Shown here: positions 54,223 to 63,683 of the stretch, one piece after another | Numbering within the stretch: position 1 is the first letter of the stretch | Layout: every line of letters begins with the position of its first letter | Source: Phycisphaerae bacterium | GTDB taxonomy: Bacteria; Planctomycetota; Phycisphaerae; UBA1845; Fen-1342 | Assembly: GCA_017999985.1 (NCBI GenBank) | Contig: JAGNKU010000013.1 | Coordinates: 62,001-126,000, forward strand | Length of the DNA stretch: 64,000 nt | Direction: 5' to 3' | Position numbers and translations under genes: made by a program | Notes under the pieces: model-generated | The model's database searches: none | What the model saw: the letters and a program-made list of their open reading frames with translations, nothing else | What the model was told of the DNA's origin: nothing

Positions 54223-54304
54223 GTCGTCGGTCTGGAGGGAGCAGTTCTTCGGCCAAGCGGGCAATCACGTAGAGAAAGCGAACGAGTTCACCAGGAGTCG
54301 AATC

Positions 54305-54631
54305 ATGAATATCCAAGTTGTGACGCGAGTGCCGTTATTGAGCGTGGTGCAGGAGCTGGTGGAGCTGCGGCTGGGGCGCGTCCTGCGCCGCTTGGGCCAG
54401 CGGGTTGAGCAGGCGGCCGTGACGTTCGAAGACCAGAACGGCCCGCGCGGCGGCCCGGACATCCTGTGCCGAATTTGGCTGCGGCTCCAGCCCCGCGGCG
54501 AGATCAACGTCTCGGCTATCGCGGCTTCGCCTGGCGCAGCGCTCAGCGAGGCGGCACAGCGCGCCGGTCGATGCGCCGAATCCTCGGTGCGACGGTCATG
54601 GACGGCGCGCGTGAGGGAGAACCGTTTGTGA
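54305..54631 (+). CDS. HPF/RaiA-like ribosome-associated protein
   Basis: The 108-residue product (AGGAG 8 nt before the ATG) follows the S30AE pattern of hibernation factors: M-N-I-Q-V-V-T-R strand, a long helix (L-V-E-L-R-L-G-R-V-L-R-R-L-G), the V-T-F-E-D-Q-N-G-P-R-G-G-P-D strand-turn, a middle strand, then a second helix (G-A-A-L-S-E-A-A-Q-R-A-G). Short proteins of this type bind the 30S A/P sites and store ribosomes under stress. The N-terminal part is shorter than average, so assignment is moderate. Its stop overlaps the phosphatase start (GTGA). Confidence 0.68.
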   Translation: MNIQVVTRVPLLSVVQELVELRLGRVLRRLGQRVEQAAVTFEDQNGPRGGPDILCRIWLRLQPRGEINVSAIAASPGAALSEAAQRAGRCAESSVRRSWTARVRENRL

Positions 54632-55593
54632 CCACCCGAATGCTAGAGAACGTGAAGGGACACGTGGTTGAGCGGACGGGGATGCAAACCCGATCCGCCT
54701 CGAAGCGGGAACGAGCGATGCTGACCCACAAACACATCGTGCATGCCGACGCTCCAAGTGACGGACACATGATCACAGGCCTGGCCGACCGCGTCCTGGA
54801 TCTACATGAGGAGCTGCGCAAGGCTCGCGACCAACTTGCCAAGTACGGCGAGACGCTCGTCGCGATCCAGCGCTCAATCCTGCCACAGCACCTGCCGAGC
54901 GTTCCCGGCCTTGATGTGGCTGTGCACTTCGCTGTTGCCGAGGGCGTGGGTGGCGATTTCTATGACGTCCATCCCGTCGGACCAGACCGCTGGGCGATTC
55001 TCATCGCGGACGTGGCCGGCCACGGTCTTGCCGCCGCCGCGATCCTCGCTCTGGTTCATGCACTCGGCAGCGCCGTGCAGGACCAGATAGCCGCAACTTC
55101 ACCAGGCACGGCCCTGGCGCTCGTCAACAAGCAATTGGCGACGCGTTACCTGGCCAATACGGGCCAATTCGTCACGGTGTTTGCAGGTTTGTACTCCGCA
55201 CGGGCTCAGACACTCACCTATGCAGCGGCAGGACATCCTCCGCCGCGGCTGGTTCGCGGTAGCGAGGTACAGCGGCTCAGTGACGTTTCCGGATTGCCGC
55301 TGGGAATCAGCATGGGAAGCGATTATCCCGAACGGACGGTGCAGCTGCTGCCCGGCGACCGCCTAGTTCTTTTCACCGACGGCATCACCGAGAGCAGGAA
55401 TGCTGCCGGCGAGGATTTCGGCGACGAGCGCTTTGATGGGGTCCTGCGCGGCCCGGCGGGTTCGGCCACGGCATTGCGGGACCATGTTGTCAGTTCAGTG
55501 CGGGTGTTTCGAGGGGGGCAGCCGGCGGGTGACGATGAAACGTGCCTCGTCGCAGTAGTCAAGCCCGTTCAAGACACGACTCAAATGCAGTGA
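54628..55593 (+). CDS. PP2C/SpoIIE-type serine phosphatase
   Basis: The 321-residue protein starts at GTG 54628 within the stop of the HPF-like gene, with GAGGGAGA 9 nt upstream. A coiled region (residues about 50-80, H-E-E-L-R-K-A-R-D-Q-L-A-K) precedes the PP2C domain, where the metal ligands are present: G-G-D-F-Y-D, A-D-V-A-G-H-G, F-T-D-G-I-T-E-S and D-D-E-T-C-L. It resembles RsbU/SpoIIE phosphatases that dephosphorylate STAS antagonists in partner-switching control of sigma factors. The STAS protein encoded nearby lacks the usual phosphoserine, so its substrate may be elsewhere. Confidence 0.88.
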   Translation: MTTRMLENVKGHVVERTGMQTRSASKRERAMLTHKHIVHADAPSDGHMITGLADRVLDLHEELRKARDQLAKYGETLVAIQRSILPQHLPSVPGLDVAVHFAVAEGVGGDFYDVHPVGPDRWAILIADVAGHGLAAAAILALVHALGSAVQDQIAATSPGTALALVNKQLATRYLANTGQFVTVFAGLYSARAQTLTYAAAGHPPPRLVRGSEVQRLSDVSGLPLGISMGSDYPERTVQLLPGDRLVLFTDGITESRNAAGEDFGDERFDGVLRGPAGSATALRDHVVSSVRVFRGGQPAGDDETCLVAVVKPVQDTTQMQ

Positions 55594-55608
55594 AAGTGAG
55601 GTAGTGCG

Positions 55609-57243
55609 ATGTCGATCACGACTAACGAGCCCACGCGGGCCTTGAGCGAAGAGAATCGAGCCGTTCCCGAAGCGCTGCTGTCAGCGGCGGACGGTTCACC
55701 CGTCGCGACGGCCGGACCGTCCGCTTCTCAGGTTCAACATCCGGAGCCAAACAGCCCTCTCCCCGGCACGCCGCCAACCGCACTTGAACTTCGGCCACGA
55801 TCGCCACGCTGGCGAAAGCGGCTGTTGCTGGCGGTGGGGGCCGTTGCCGGCCTGGCGGTGAGCGCGTACTTCCTGGTTCCGTGGGTGCATACGGCACTGA
55901 ACACCGTGAGCACCGACGACGCCTACGTCAATGGCCACGTGACGTTCGTGGCGCCACGCATATCCGGCCAGGTGGCCACGGTCCTGGTGGACGACAACCA
56001 CCGCGTCCGGAAGGGCGACATTCTCGTGCAGCTCGATCCCGAGCCATATGACGTTCAGGTCAACGTCGCCAAGGCCGCGGTCGATGCCGCGCGGGCCGAC
56101 CTGGCGGCCGCGCGGGCACAAACGCGCGGGCTGGCCGGGCAGGTTAGCAGCCTGTATTTCGCCCTCCAGCACGCGATCGAGGATGTGGACAACCAGATCG
56201 CCCTGCTCCATGCGCGCGTGGCCACGCTGAATGCTCGGCAGGCGACGCTCGACAATGCGGATTACGACTATCACCGCGTCGAGCACTTGTTCAACACGAA
56301 TGTCGCGGCGGAGAAGGAGATGCAAGACGCCACGGCAACTTTGAAGGTTGCCAAAGCCCAGGTGGACGAAGCGCTGGAAGCCGTTTACCAGGTGCGTGTC
56401 GCACTGGGCCTGCCGCGCAGGCCCGAATCCGGCGTGCTGACCGAGGTCCCCGACAACTTGGACCAGACCTTCTCGGTCGTGCGCCAGGTGCAGGCCAGCG
56501 TGATTCAGGCCGCCGCTCAGCTCGGAGTAGCGCAGCCGCTCGATGATTCCCCCAAAGAAATGGTCGCAAAGTTCTACCAGCGTGATCCGGAGGGAGACAT
56601 CGACCGCATCTTCGAACAACTGCTGGCGAGTGCTCCCGCAGTCAAACAGGCCGAATCTCGTCTGGCGCAGGCAGAGCGGCGCCTGGCCGACGCCGAGCTG
56701 AATCGCCGCTATTGCGACGTCATCAGTGAAATCGACGGCGTCGTGACGCGCCGCAACGTCAACCCGGGCAACACCGTGCAGGCGGGGCAAGCCCTGATGG
56801 CTGTCCGCTCGCTCACCGAGATCTGGATCGACGCGAACTTCAAGGAAACGCAACTCGCCGATCTGCGCATCGGGCAGCGCGTGCGGTGCGAAGTCGACAT
56901 GTACGGTGACCGCCATGAGTTCGAGGGGCGCATCACCGGCTTCACGATGGGCACCGGTCAGACGCTCGCGCTGTTGCCGCCGCAGAACGCCACGGGCAAT
57001 TTCGTGAAGATCGTCCAGCGTCTGCCGGTCCGCATTGAGCTGACCGATTACGACCCTGACAAGGCGCCGCTGTTCGTCGGCCTGTCGGTTGAGCCCTTCG
57101 TGTACTACAAGGAGCCGCCCACCGGCCCACACGCCGGCGAATTCCTGCAACCGCACGCTGATCTTCCAATGGGTGCACGCGCCGCGAAGTCCCAGACCAC
57201 GACCCGGGAAAGTTCCTTGCCGACCACGGTGGACAAGCCATGA
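55609..57243 (+). CDS. EmrA/HlyD-type membrane fusion protein
   Basis: The 544-residue product has a 65-residue Pro/Ala-rich cytoplasmic N-terminus, one membrane helix (about 70-92, L-L-L-A-V-G-A-V-A-G-L-A-V-S), then V-S-T-D-D-A-Y-V-N-G-H-V-T-F-V-A-P-R-I-S, a lipoyl-like half, a long coiled-coil hairpin (about 140-350), the second lipoyl half near D-G-V-V-T-R-R-N-V-N-P-G-N and a beta-barrel end. This is the EmrA design that carries substrates across the periplasm. Its stop overlaps the start of the MFS gene by 4 nt, so the pair form a tripartite-type efflux system; no outer-membrane TolC partner is in the window. Confidence 0.93.
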   Translation: MSITTNEPTRALSEENRAVPEALLSAADGSPVATAGPSASQVQHPEPNSPLPGTPPTALELRPRSPRWRKRLLLAVGAVAGLAVSAYFLVPWVHTALNTVSTDDAYVNGHVTFVAPRISGQVATVLVDDNHRVRKGDILVQLDPEPYDVQVNVAKAAVDAARADLAAARAQTRGLAGQVSSLYFALQHAIEDVDNQIALLHARVATLNARQATLDNADYDYHRVEHLFNTNVAAEKEMQDATATLKVAKAQVDEALEAVYQVRVALGLPRRPESGVLTEVPDNLDQTFSVVRQVQASVIQAAAQLGVAQPLDDSPKEMVAKFYQRDPEGDIDRIFEQLLASAPAVKQAESRLAQAERRLADAELNRRYCDVISEIDGVVTRRNVNPGNTVQAGQALMAVRSLTEIWIDANFKETQLADLRIGQRVRCEVDMYGDRHEFEGRITGFTMGTGQTLALLPPQNATGNFVKIVQRLPVRIELTDYDPDKAPLFVGLSVEPFVYYKEPPTGPHAGEFLQPHADLPMGARAAKSQTTTRESSLPTTVDKP

Positions 57244-58850
57244 CCTCCGCAACACTCAGTCCAGTCGCGATGAGCCGTCCGACAATCAACCCCTGGTTCG
57301 TCGCCGCCGCCGTGGTCGTGCCCACGTTCATGGAGATCCTGGACACGACGGTCGCGAACGTGGCGCTGCGGTACATGGCCGGCGGGCTGGCGGCGCCGGT
57401 CGCGGACAGCGAGTGGATTATCACCAGCTACCTGGCCGCGAACGCCATCGTCCTGCCGATCACCGGCTGGCTGGCGGCGCACCTCGGCCGGCGCAACTAC
57501 TTCCTCTTGTCGATCGCGATCTTCACGCTTTCGTCAGCGTTGTGCGGCATGGCCACCAGCCTCTGGCAGATGATCCTGTTCCGCGTGATTCAGGGTCTGT
57601 CCGGTGGCGGGCTCCAGCCGTGCAGTCAGGGCGTTCTGCTGGACAGCTTTCCGCCCGAGAAGCAGGGCACGGCCATGACGCTGTTCGGCCTGGCCGCCAT
57701 CATCGCGCCGATCGTCGGGCCCACGCTGGGCGGCTGGCTCTGCGTAAACTATAATTGGCGGTGGATTTTCCTCATCAACGTCCCGATCGGCCTGCTCGCG
57801 CTTGTCGCTTCCTACGTGTGCGTCGAAGACCCAGACTACCTCAAACACCAGCGGGCCGAGCTGCGTCGCCAGCCGCTGAACTTCGACTACATCGGGCTGG
57901 GCGTCCTGGCGCTGGTTATGTCTTGCTGGGAAATCGTCCTCAGCAAGGGGCAGGAGTGGGATTGGCTGGGCGACCCGTTTGGGCGTGTTCAGGTGCTCAT
58001 GATCCTGTTCGTCGTGGGACTTGGCTTCTTGATCGCGTGGGAGATGCGGTCCAAACACCCGATCATCAACTTCCGGGTGCTCGGCGAGCGCAATCTCGCG
58101 ATGGCCTGCATCATTCTGTTCTGTGCTTTCGCCGTGGTGTACGGCGCGAGCATCGCGCTGCCGGGGATGTTGCAGACGCTGTTCGGTTATGACGCGCTGC
58201 GGGCCGGCTCGGTGATGTCCCCGTCCGGCGCCTCCTCGATGGCCGCGATGGTGCTCGTCGGGGTATTGCTGGGTCGCCAGTTCGATGCGCGGTGGATGAT
58301 CGCAGCGGGGTTGGTGGCCATGGCCGCCGGGAGCTACTGGATGGCGCGCATGAACATCCAAATCAGCCCCTCGCAGGTCGTGTGGCCGCGGATGTTGCTG
58401 ACCCTGGGCCTCGGACTGCTTTTCGCCCCCGCGACCGTGGCGGCGTTCAAGTACATCCCGCTGCATCTGCGTGGGGCGGCGGTCGGGCTGCTGAGCCTGC
58501 TCCGCACTGAGGGCGGCAGCGTCGGCACGTCAATGGCCGAGAACGTCGTCGATCGGCGCCTTCAGTTCCACACGGAGCGCGTGGGCGAGTTCCTCGACCC
58601 GCTGAACCCGCACGTGAACACTTTTCTGGAGGAGTCGCGCCGCTACTTCCTCCAGATGACCGGCGATCCGGCCGGGTCGCAGCTTGGGGCCGTACAGGCA
58701 CTAAGCGAGTTGCGATTGCAGCAAGCGGCGTCGATGGCCTACCTCGACGTCTTCTGGTTGTGTGCCGTCGTATCCATTGTGCTGGTCGTTCTGGTGCTGG
58801 TGATGAAGCGTTCGGTGGCTGAGAAGGGCGAGCACGTTGCCGCACACTAG
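57240..58850 (+). CDS. EmrB/QacA-type MFS drug transporter (DHA2)
   Basis: The 536-residue protein has about 14 membrane helices as in the DHA2 family. The motif A signature is seen at G-W-L-A-A-H-L-G-R-R-N-Y, motif C-like G-P-T-L-G-G-W-L follows, and the N-terminal helix has E-I-L-D-T-T-V-A-N-V-A. It should export drugs or toxic lipophilic compounds with proton exchange, through the membrane fusion protein encoded directly upstream (ATG overlapping its stop). The C-terminal stretch (residues 420-500, around Q-F-H-T-E-R-V-G-E-F-L-D-P) is a soluble loop before the last helix. Confidence 0.93.
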   Translation: MTSATLSPVAMSRPTINPWFVAAAVVVPTFMEILDTTVANVALRYMAGGLAAPVADSEWIITSYLAANAIVLPITGWLAAHLGRRNYFLLSIAIFTLSSALCGMATSLWQMILFRVIQGLSGGGLQPCSQGVLLDSFPPEKQGTAMTLFGLAAIIAPIVGPTLGGWLCVNYNWRWIFLINVPIGLLALVASYVCVEDPDYLKHQRAELRRQPLNFDYIGLGVLALVMSCWEIVLSKGQEWDWLGDPFGRVQVLMILFVVGLGFLIAWEMRSKHPIINFRVLGERNLAMACIILFCAFAVVYGASIALPGMLQTLFGYDALRAGSVMSPSGASSMAAMVLVGVLLGRQFDARWMIAAGLVAMAAGSYWMARMNIQISPSQVVWPRMLLTLGLGLLFAPATVAAFKYIPLHLRGAAVGLLSLLRTEGGSVGTSMAENVVDRRLQFHTERVGEFLDPLNPHVNTFLEESRRYFLQMTGDPAGSQLGAVQALSELRLQQAASMAYLDVFWLCAVVSIVLVVLVLVMKRSVAEKGEHVAAH

Positions 58851-58899
58851 GCGAAGCGGAGAAAGAACGCTGCGGCGTTCTAGCGGCAGCGGGAGCAAG

Positions 58900-59352
58900 A
58901 TGATGGATGCCTCAATTATCAGTGCATTGGCAGCAGTGGCCGGGTCACTCACCGGTGGCCTCGCCACCATCACAACCGCCTGGGTCACGCAAAGAACGCA
59001 AAGTAAGCGCGAGCTCATTCGCGCGGAAATCAGCAAGCGTGAGACGCTCTATGCGGACTTCATCAGCGAGTGCTACCGGCTCCTGGTGGACTCGCTTGTG
59101 CGTACGTTGGACAAGCAGGACGCGATGTTGCCGGCCTATTCGCTGAGCAATCGCATCCGGCTGTCTGCGTCCGACGCAGTCCTTGCGGAGGCGGAGCGGA
59201 TCTTGAAACGGGTTACGGAACAGTACTTCGCGCCCAACCTCTCGCTGGACGGAGTGCGCGCACTCGTCGAGGCCGGGAGCGACGCTGATCCGCTCAAGCC
59301 GTTCGGCGAGGCGTGCCGCGCCGAACTGAAATCGATGCACAGGGGTTTGTAG
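58900..59352 (+). CDS. Small membrane-anchored hypothetical protein
   Basis: The 150-residue product (GGGAG upstream; ATG 58900 or 58903) has one membrane helix near its start (I-I-S-A-L-A-A-V-A-G-S-L-T-G-G-L-A-T) and a charged helical cytoplasmic or periplasmic part, beginning T-Q-R-T-Q-S-K-R-E-L-I-R-A-E-I. No conserved motif was recognised. Similar small proteins are common near efflux and stress genes. It follows the MFS gene by 49 nt and precedes the kinase gene. Confidence 0.7.
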   Translation: MMDASIISALAAVAGSLTGGLATITTAWVTQRTQSKRELIRAEISKRETLYADFISECYRLLVDSLVRTLDKQDAMLPAYSLSNRIRLSASDAVLAEAERILKRVTEQYFAPNLSLDGVRALVEAGSDADPLKPFGEACRAELKSMHRGL

Positions 59353-59430
59353 CGCTTCTCTTTGACGCCTGGCTTCGCGGCAGCATGCGAAGGCCTGGCT
59401 CTGTGTGGCGCTCGACCGCGGAACGGACCT

Positions 59431-62244
59431 ATGACTCCGAAACAGCACGCCCTCGCCAAGCAGATTTTCCTGGCCGCCTGCGAACAGCCGGTTGGCCAGC
59501 GCAGCGCGTTTCTCGACGCAGCGTGCGCGGGGGACCGCGAGCTTCACCGGCATATCAGTGACCTGCTGCGGTACCATAGCGAGGTCGAATTGACCGTCCG
59601 CGCGGCGGAAAGCGCCGCTTCGGCCGGTGAGCCCCCCCGCGAGGTTGTGGAACGAGACCAGTCGCGCCCCCTCGAGGGCGGGGTGATCGTCGCCGACCGC
59701 TACCGGATCGTCGCGCTCCTGGGCCAGGGCGGGATGGGTGACGTGTATCGGGCCGACGACCTCGTCCTGGCCCGGCCGGTCGCGCTCAAATTCCTGACCA
59801 CCCGGTTCAGCGGCGATGCGGCGTGGCTTGCCCGGCTCGTGTGCGAGGTGCGCGTGGCCCGCGAGATTACGCATCCGAACGTCTGTCGCGTGCATGACAT
59901 TCACGTCGACTCAGCCGCCGGCTCATTTATCTCGATGGAGTACATCGACGGCGAAGATCTGCGCTCCCTTCTCCGGCGAGTTGGCAGACTGGCGCCTGAC
60001 AAGGCGCTCGCAGTGGCGTGCGAGGTCTGCATTGGCCTGGCCGCCGCGCACGCCAAGGGTATCTTGCATCGCGACCTGAAACCCGCGAACATCATGCTCG
60101 ACAGCGCGGGTCGTGTGCGCATCACCGACTTCGGCCTCGCCGCGCCGCGAGAGTCAATCGCCGCGCTGGAAATCTGCTCCGGCACCCCGGGTTACATGGC
60201 CCCCGAGCTGTTTGCCGGTACCGACGTCTCCGTCTGCAGCGACATCTACGCTCTGGGACTGGTGCTCTACGAGCTGTTCACCGCGCGACCGGCGTTTACG
60301 GCGGAGAGCTTTACGGGGTTCGCGCGGCTGCACCAGCGCGCACCGGCGCCGCTGCCATCGGAACTCGTACCTGATCTGCCGCCCGTCATTGACGACGTGA
60401 TCCAGCAGTGCCTCCGGAAAGACCCGAGCGACCGCCCGGCTTCCGCCCTGGCAGTTGCCGCTGCACTGCCAGGTAGTGATCCGCTGGCTCTCGCCTTGGC
60501 GGCCGGCGTCACACCCTCGCCGGCGTTTGTGGCGTCCTCCGGGGCCGGCACGGGACTGCGCTCGGGAGCCGCAACACTGCTACTCGTGGCGACGTTTGCG
60601 TTCTTGCTGGCGATCGTTCTGCTAGCCGAGCGCGCGGGGCTCATGCCCAGTTTCCGGTATGCAAAGTCCGCCAGCGGACTGGCAGAGCGGGCCGAACTGC
60701 TGGCGAGCGACCTCGCCCCCTCGACGGAGTCTCATGCCCAGGCCTTCGGCTTCGCGCTTCGACCGGCGGAGGAGTTCTTCCCGTCTGGACTGGGTACGGC
60801 GCACCTGGCGTTCGCCGCGCAGCAACAAACAGCCCCGCAGTTCTGGTACCGCCAAAGTCTGGCGGTGCTTGCCCCGACGCAACCTCTGAATCTCACGTTC
60901 GGGAGCGCGCGGCCGACGCTGACGGATCCGCCGCGCACGGCGCCCGGGATGGTCACGCTGGTGCTTGACGGCCAAGGCGTCCTGCTGGCCTTCGAGGCGT
61001 ACCCGCCCCACGCGATCGAGACGGGTGCTGCTGCGCCCGTGAATTGGGCCTCGTTCTTTGCGGCCGCCGGCTTGGACTCGCAGGCCTTCTTCGACGCGCC
61101 GCCGCAGCTCGAGCCGTGGTTACCGTTTGACGAGCGTTGGGCCTGGACCGCGCGCACCACCGACAATCCGCCATACACGCTCCGCGTCGAGGCGGCCGCG
61201 TGCCGCGGCAAACCGGTGCTCTTCGCCATCCTGCGCGCCGCGCCCGAGCCGGCTGCGGTCCCGTGGTACCGCGATCTCGGGTGGCGCCGGACGGCGACCT
61301 TTTGCGCGCGCTTCGGGCTGCTCGCGATTGTGCTGGGCGGAGCGTTGCCGCTCGCGCGGCACAACCTGCGCCGCGGCCAGGGAGACCGGCGCGGCGCGTC
61401 ACGGCTGGCTGGCCTCGTGCTGGCGGGGCGGTTCGTGATCTGGGCGCTGAGTGCTGGTCATGTACCCCAGCTTGAGGTAGAGCTGCGTCTGCTCCTCTTC
61501 GGTCTTCTGAGTGCCTTTCTCGAAGCCGGACTGGTCTCGCTCGGCTACATTGCTTTGGAACCGTATGTGCGTCGCTTCTGGCCGAAGACGATCGTCACGT
61601 GGAGCCGGTTGCTGACGGGACAATTGCGTGATCCACTCGTGGCGCGCGACGTGCTCGCGGGCACGCTGCTAGGCCTGGGAATCGTGCTGCTATTCGTGCT
61701 GGATCGCCCCGTGCTCGATTGGGTCGGCTGGGGAACGCGCGAGCCGTTCCATGTGTTCTATGCGCTCGAGCCGCTGCTCGGCGCGCGGTACGGCTCGGCG
61801 GCATGCGTTTCCGCTTTCCTGTCTGCACTCTACGCGGCTCTCGTGCTGGTGATCACACTCGTACTTGCGCGCGTGGCCCTGCGTCGCACGTGGCTCGCCA
61901 GCTTTGCGACGGTCGCGGCGACAATGCCGATGTACCTGCCGGCCATGGCCCACCCGGCGTGGTCGTGGTTACCGCTCGCGGTTGTGCTGACCGTCCTCGT
62001 CTGGGGGGCGGCCCGCTACGGCCTGGTTATGATCGTCGTCGCCATTTTCGTTATGCGCCTGCTGCTCCAATTGCCGCTAAGCTTTGTTCCCGACACGCCG
62101 GGCTGGGATCCGGCGTTGCTCGTGTTCCTGATCATTGTCGGACTGGCCGTCTACGGCTTCATGCATTCGCGCCGCCGGTCGGCATGCAACTCGATCGGGC
62201 TGTCAGACCGCACCGCAGGAACAACGTCAAAAGGCGCCCCATGA
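59431..62244 (+). CDS. Ser/Thr protein kinase with a membrane-rich C-terminal region
   Basis: The 937-residue product begins with an 80-residue helical leader typical of planctomycete kinases. The kinase domain (about 90-350) has a glycine loop G-Q-G-G-M-G-D-V-Y, K120, H-R-D-L-K-P-A-N at 213-220, D-F-G at 233-235 and M-A-P-E, so it is probably active. One membrane helix (about 387-407) is followed by a 220-residue extracytoplasmic sensor-like part, and the last 330 residues contain about eight predicted helices. The latter half has no recognised family. It may couple an extracellular or membrane signal to phosphorylation. The stop overlaps the start of the next gene (ATGA), so the two act together. 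Confidence 0.88.
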   Translation: MTPKQHALAKQIFLAACEQPVGQRSAFLDAACAGDRELHRHISDLLRYHSEVELTVRAAESAASAGEPPREVVERDQSRPLEGGVIVADRYRIVALLGQGGMGDVYRADDLVLARPVALKFLTTRFSGDAAWLARLVCEVRVAREITHPNVCRVHDIHVDSAAGSFISMEYIDGEDLRSLLRRVGRLAPDKALAVACEVCIGLAAAHAKGILHRDLKPANIMLDSAGRVRITDFGLAAPRESIAALEICSGTPGYMAPELFAGTDVSVCSDIYALGLVLYELFTARPAFTAESFTGFARLHQRAPAPLPSELVPDLPPVIDDVIQQCLRKDPSDRPASALAVAAALPGSDPLALALAAGVTPSPAFVASSGAGTGLRSGAATLLLVATFAFLLAIVLLAERAGLMPSFRYAKSASGLAERAELLASDLAPSTESHAQAFGFALRPAEEFFPSGLGTAHLAFAAQQQTAPQFWYRQSLAVLAPTQPLNLTFGSARPTLTDPPRTAPGMVTLVLDGQGVLLAFEAYPPHAIETGAAAPVNWASFFAAAGLDSQAFFDAPPQLEPWLPFDERWAWTARTTDNPPYTLRVEAAACRGKPVLFAILRAAPEPAAVPWYRDLGWRRTATFCARFGLLAIVLGGALPLARHNLRRGQGDRRGASRLAGLVLAGRFVIWALSAGHVPQLEVELRLLLFGLLSAFLEAGLVSLGYIALEPYVRRFWPKTIVTWSRLLTGQLRDPLVARDVLAGTLLGLGIVLLFVLDRPVLDWVGWGTREPFHVFYALEPLLGARYGSAACVSAFLSALYAALVLVITLVLARVALRRTWLASFATVAATMPMYLPAMAHPAWSWLPLAVVLTVLVWGAARYGLVMIVVAIFVMRLLLQLPLSFVPDTPGWDPALLVFLIIVGLAVYGFMHSRRRSACNSIGLSDRTAGTTSKGAP

Positions 62245-63626
62245 GACGCTGCAACGAATCGTCCGGAACGCTCACCATCCGGGAATGGACAGCGCGGCTC
62301 AGCGTTGCCTTCGCGCTCGGCGCGACAGCGATCCTGCCGGGCTGTGCTGCCATCCCGGCCGACGTCCAGGCCCGGTGCCAGCGCGGCTACGTCTACTACC
62401 TGGACGGCGCTGGCGGAGGCAGCCCACTGATCAATTGGTCCTCCGGAATTCGCGACGGACTTCGCAATGCCGGCTACCCCGGCTGGGGAGAAATGTTCTC
62501 CTGGGAGACCGGTCTGGGCGTCGCGCCGGACCAAATCGCCAGCAACGAATACAAGCGTGCCAAGGCGACTGAGCTCGCCCGTGAGATCACGGAGTTTCAT
62601 CAAGATCACCCGGATACACCGATCACTCTGGTTGGGCTTTCCGCGGGCACCGTCGTGGCGGTCTTCACGCTCGAATCGCTTCCCGACAGTCCGATCATCG
62701 AGAACGTCGTCCTGCTCTCCGGCTCCTTGAGCGCGGACTACGACCTTACCACAGCGCTGGCAAGGGTGCGTCACAACGTCTACATTTTCACTTCGGATCG
62801 CGATGCGATCCTCAGTGTCCTGTTGCCGATCACCGGGCCGGCTGACCGCAGCGCCGATACCAACAGCGTCATCGGCGCGTCCGGCGCGATCATGCCGCTT
62901 GCCCCTTCGCCGGAGACGGCGAGCCAATACGGCAAAGTGGTCGAAGTGCGCTGGAACCCGTCCTTTCGCAGTTTCGGAAACCGCGGCGAGCACCTGGACA
63001 CGGTCAACGAGCTCTTTGTCCGCGAGTTCGTGGCGCCGTTGGTGTTCGCCGCCCCCACAAGTCGGGCGGGCGCCTCACCTCCGCCGGGCAGAGTTCGTAA
63101 CCCGGATTATCAGTGCTGGGCGCCGTTTGCACCGGGCTCGTGGGCGGTCCTGGAAGGGACATGCACGCACGACGGCCATGCGGACGCTTGCCACATCAAG
63201 ACCACGCTCATCTCCAAGACGGTCGAAAGCGCCGTTGTCGAGCACGACCTGACGATCAACGGCGAGCGGCCGGCGGAGATTCCGTGCCGGCAGCGCTCGA
63301 TCCTTTTGGCCAATATCGATCCACAGGATCATCCGATCACGCATCCCCGCGCGAAAGTGGACCGGATCGGCCAAGTTGAGATGTCCATTCTCGGGAAGTC
63401 GACCAGGTGCGATGTAACGCGGATCGCCGCGCCGAGTGAGTTCGATTTCTGGGGCGGCGACATTCAGGCCGAGACATGCACTTCCAGCACGGTGCCCGGA
63501 TACCTGGTGCGTCTCGACCTCAGGACCATGCTCGACAGCAAGCGATACGAATTTGCGCTGCGAGTGACGAGCTTCTTTGTGGCATCGTCCCCCGTTCATT
63601 CCTCCAGAGCACGCGACGCGCCTTGA
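62241..63626 (+). CDS. Alpha/beta-hydrolase-like lipoprotein
   Basis: The 461-residue protein starts at an ATG overlapping the kinase stop. Its N-terminus has a signal with lipobox A-I-L-P-G-C, so it should be lipid-anchored. The middle (about 50-250) resembles an alpha/beta hydrolase: Y-Y-L-D-G-A-G-G-G, and a nucleophile elbow G-L-S-A-G-T following I-T-L-V. An aspartate in T-S-D-R-D-A-I and a histidine in G-E-H-L-D-T are candidates for the rest of the triad. The last 190 residues (from about 270) hold no recognised domain and contain six cysteines. Substrate unknown. Its neighbour, a membrane kinase, suggests regulation of envelope hydrolysis, an inference. Confidence 0.72.
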   Translation: MRRCNESSGTLTIREWTARLSVAFALGATAILPGCAAIPADVQARCQRGYVYYLDGAGGGSPLINWSSGIRDGLRNAGYPGWGEMFSWETGLGVAPDQIASNEYKRAKATELAREITEFHQDHPDTPITLVGLSAGTVVAVFTLESLPDSPIIENVVLLSGSLSADYDLTTALARVRHNVYIFTSDRDAILSVLLPITGPADRSADTNSVIGASGAIMPLAPSPETASQYGKVVEVRWNPSFRSFGNRGEHLDTVNELFVREFVAPLVFAAPTSRAGASPPPGRVRNPDYQCWAPFAPGSWAVLEGTCTHDGHADACHIKTTLISKTVESAVVEHDLTINGERPAEIPCRQRSILLANIDPQDHPITHPRAKVDRIGQVEMSILGKSTRCDVTRIAAPSEFDFWGGDIQAETCTSSTVPGYLVRLDLRTMLDSKRYEFALRVTSFFVASSPVHSSRARDAP

Positions 63627-63683
63627 GAACCAGTTCACGCCGCAGCACGGTAGTAGTGCCGAAGCAGCCCCCCGAGAAGCCGT

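Noticed and set aside
55696-57255. Long minus-strand frame opposite the EmrA-type gene
   Set aside because: Antisense shadow; EmrA motifs are on the plus strand and overlap properly with the MFS gene.
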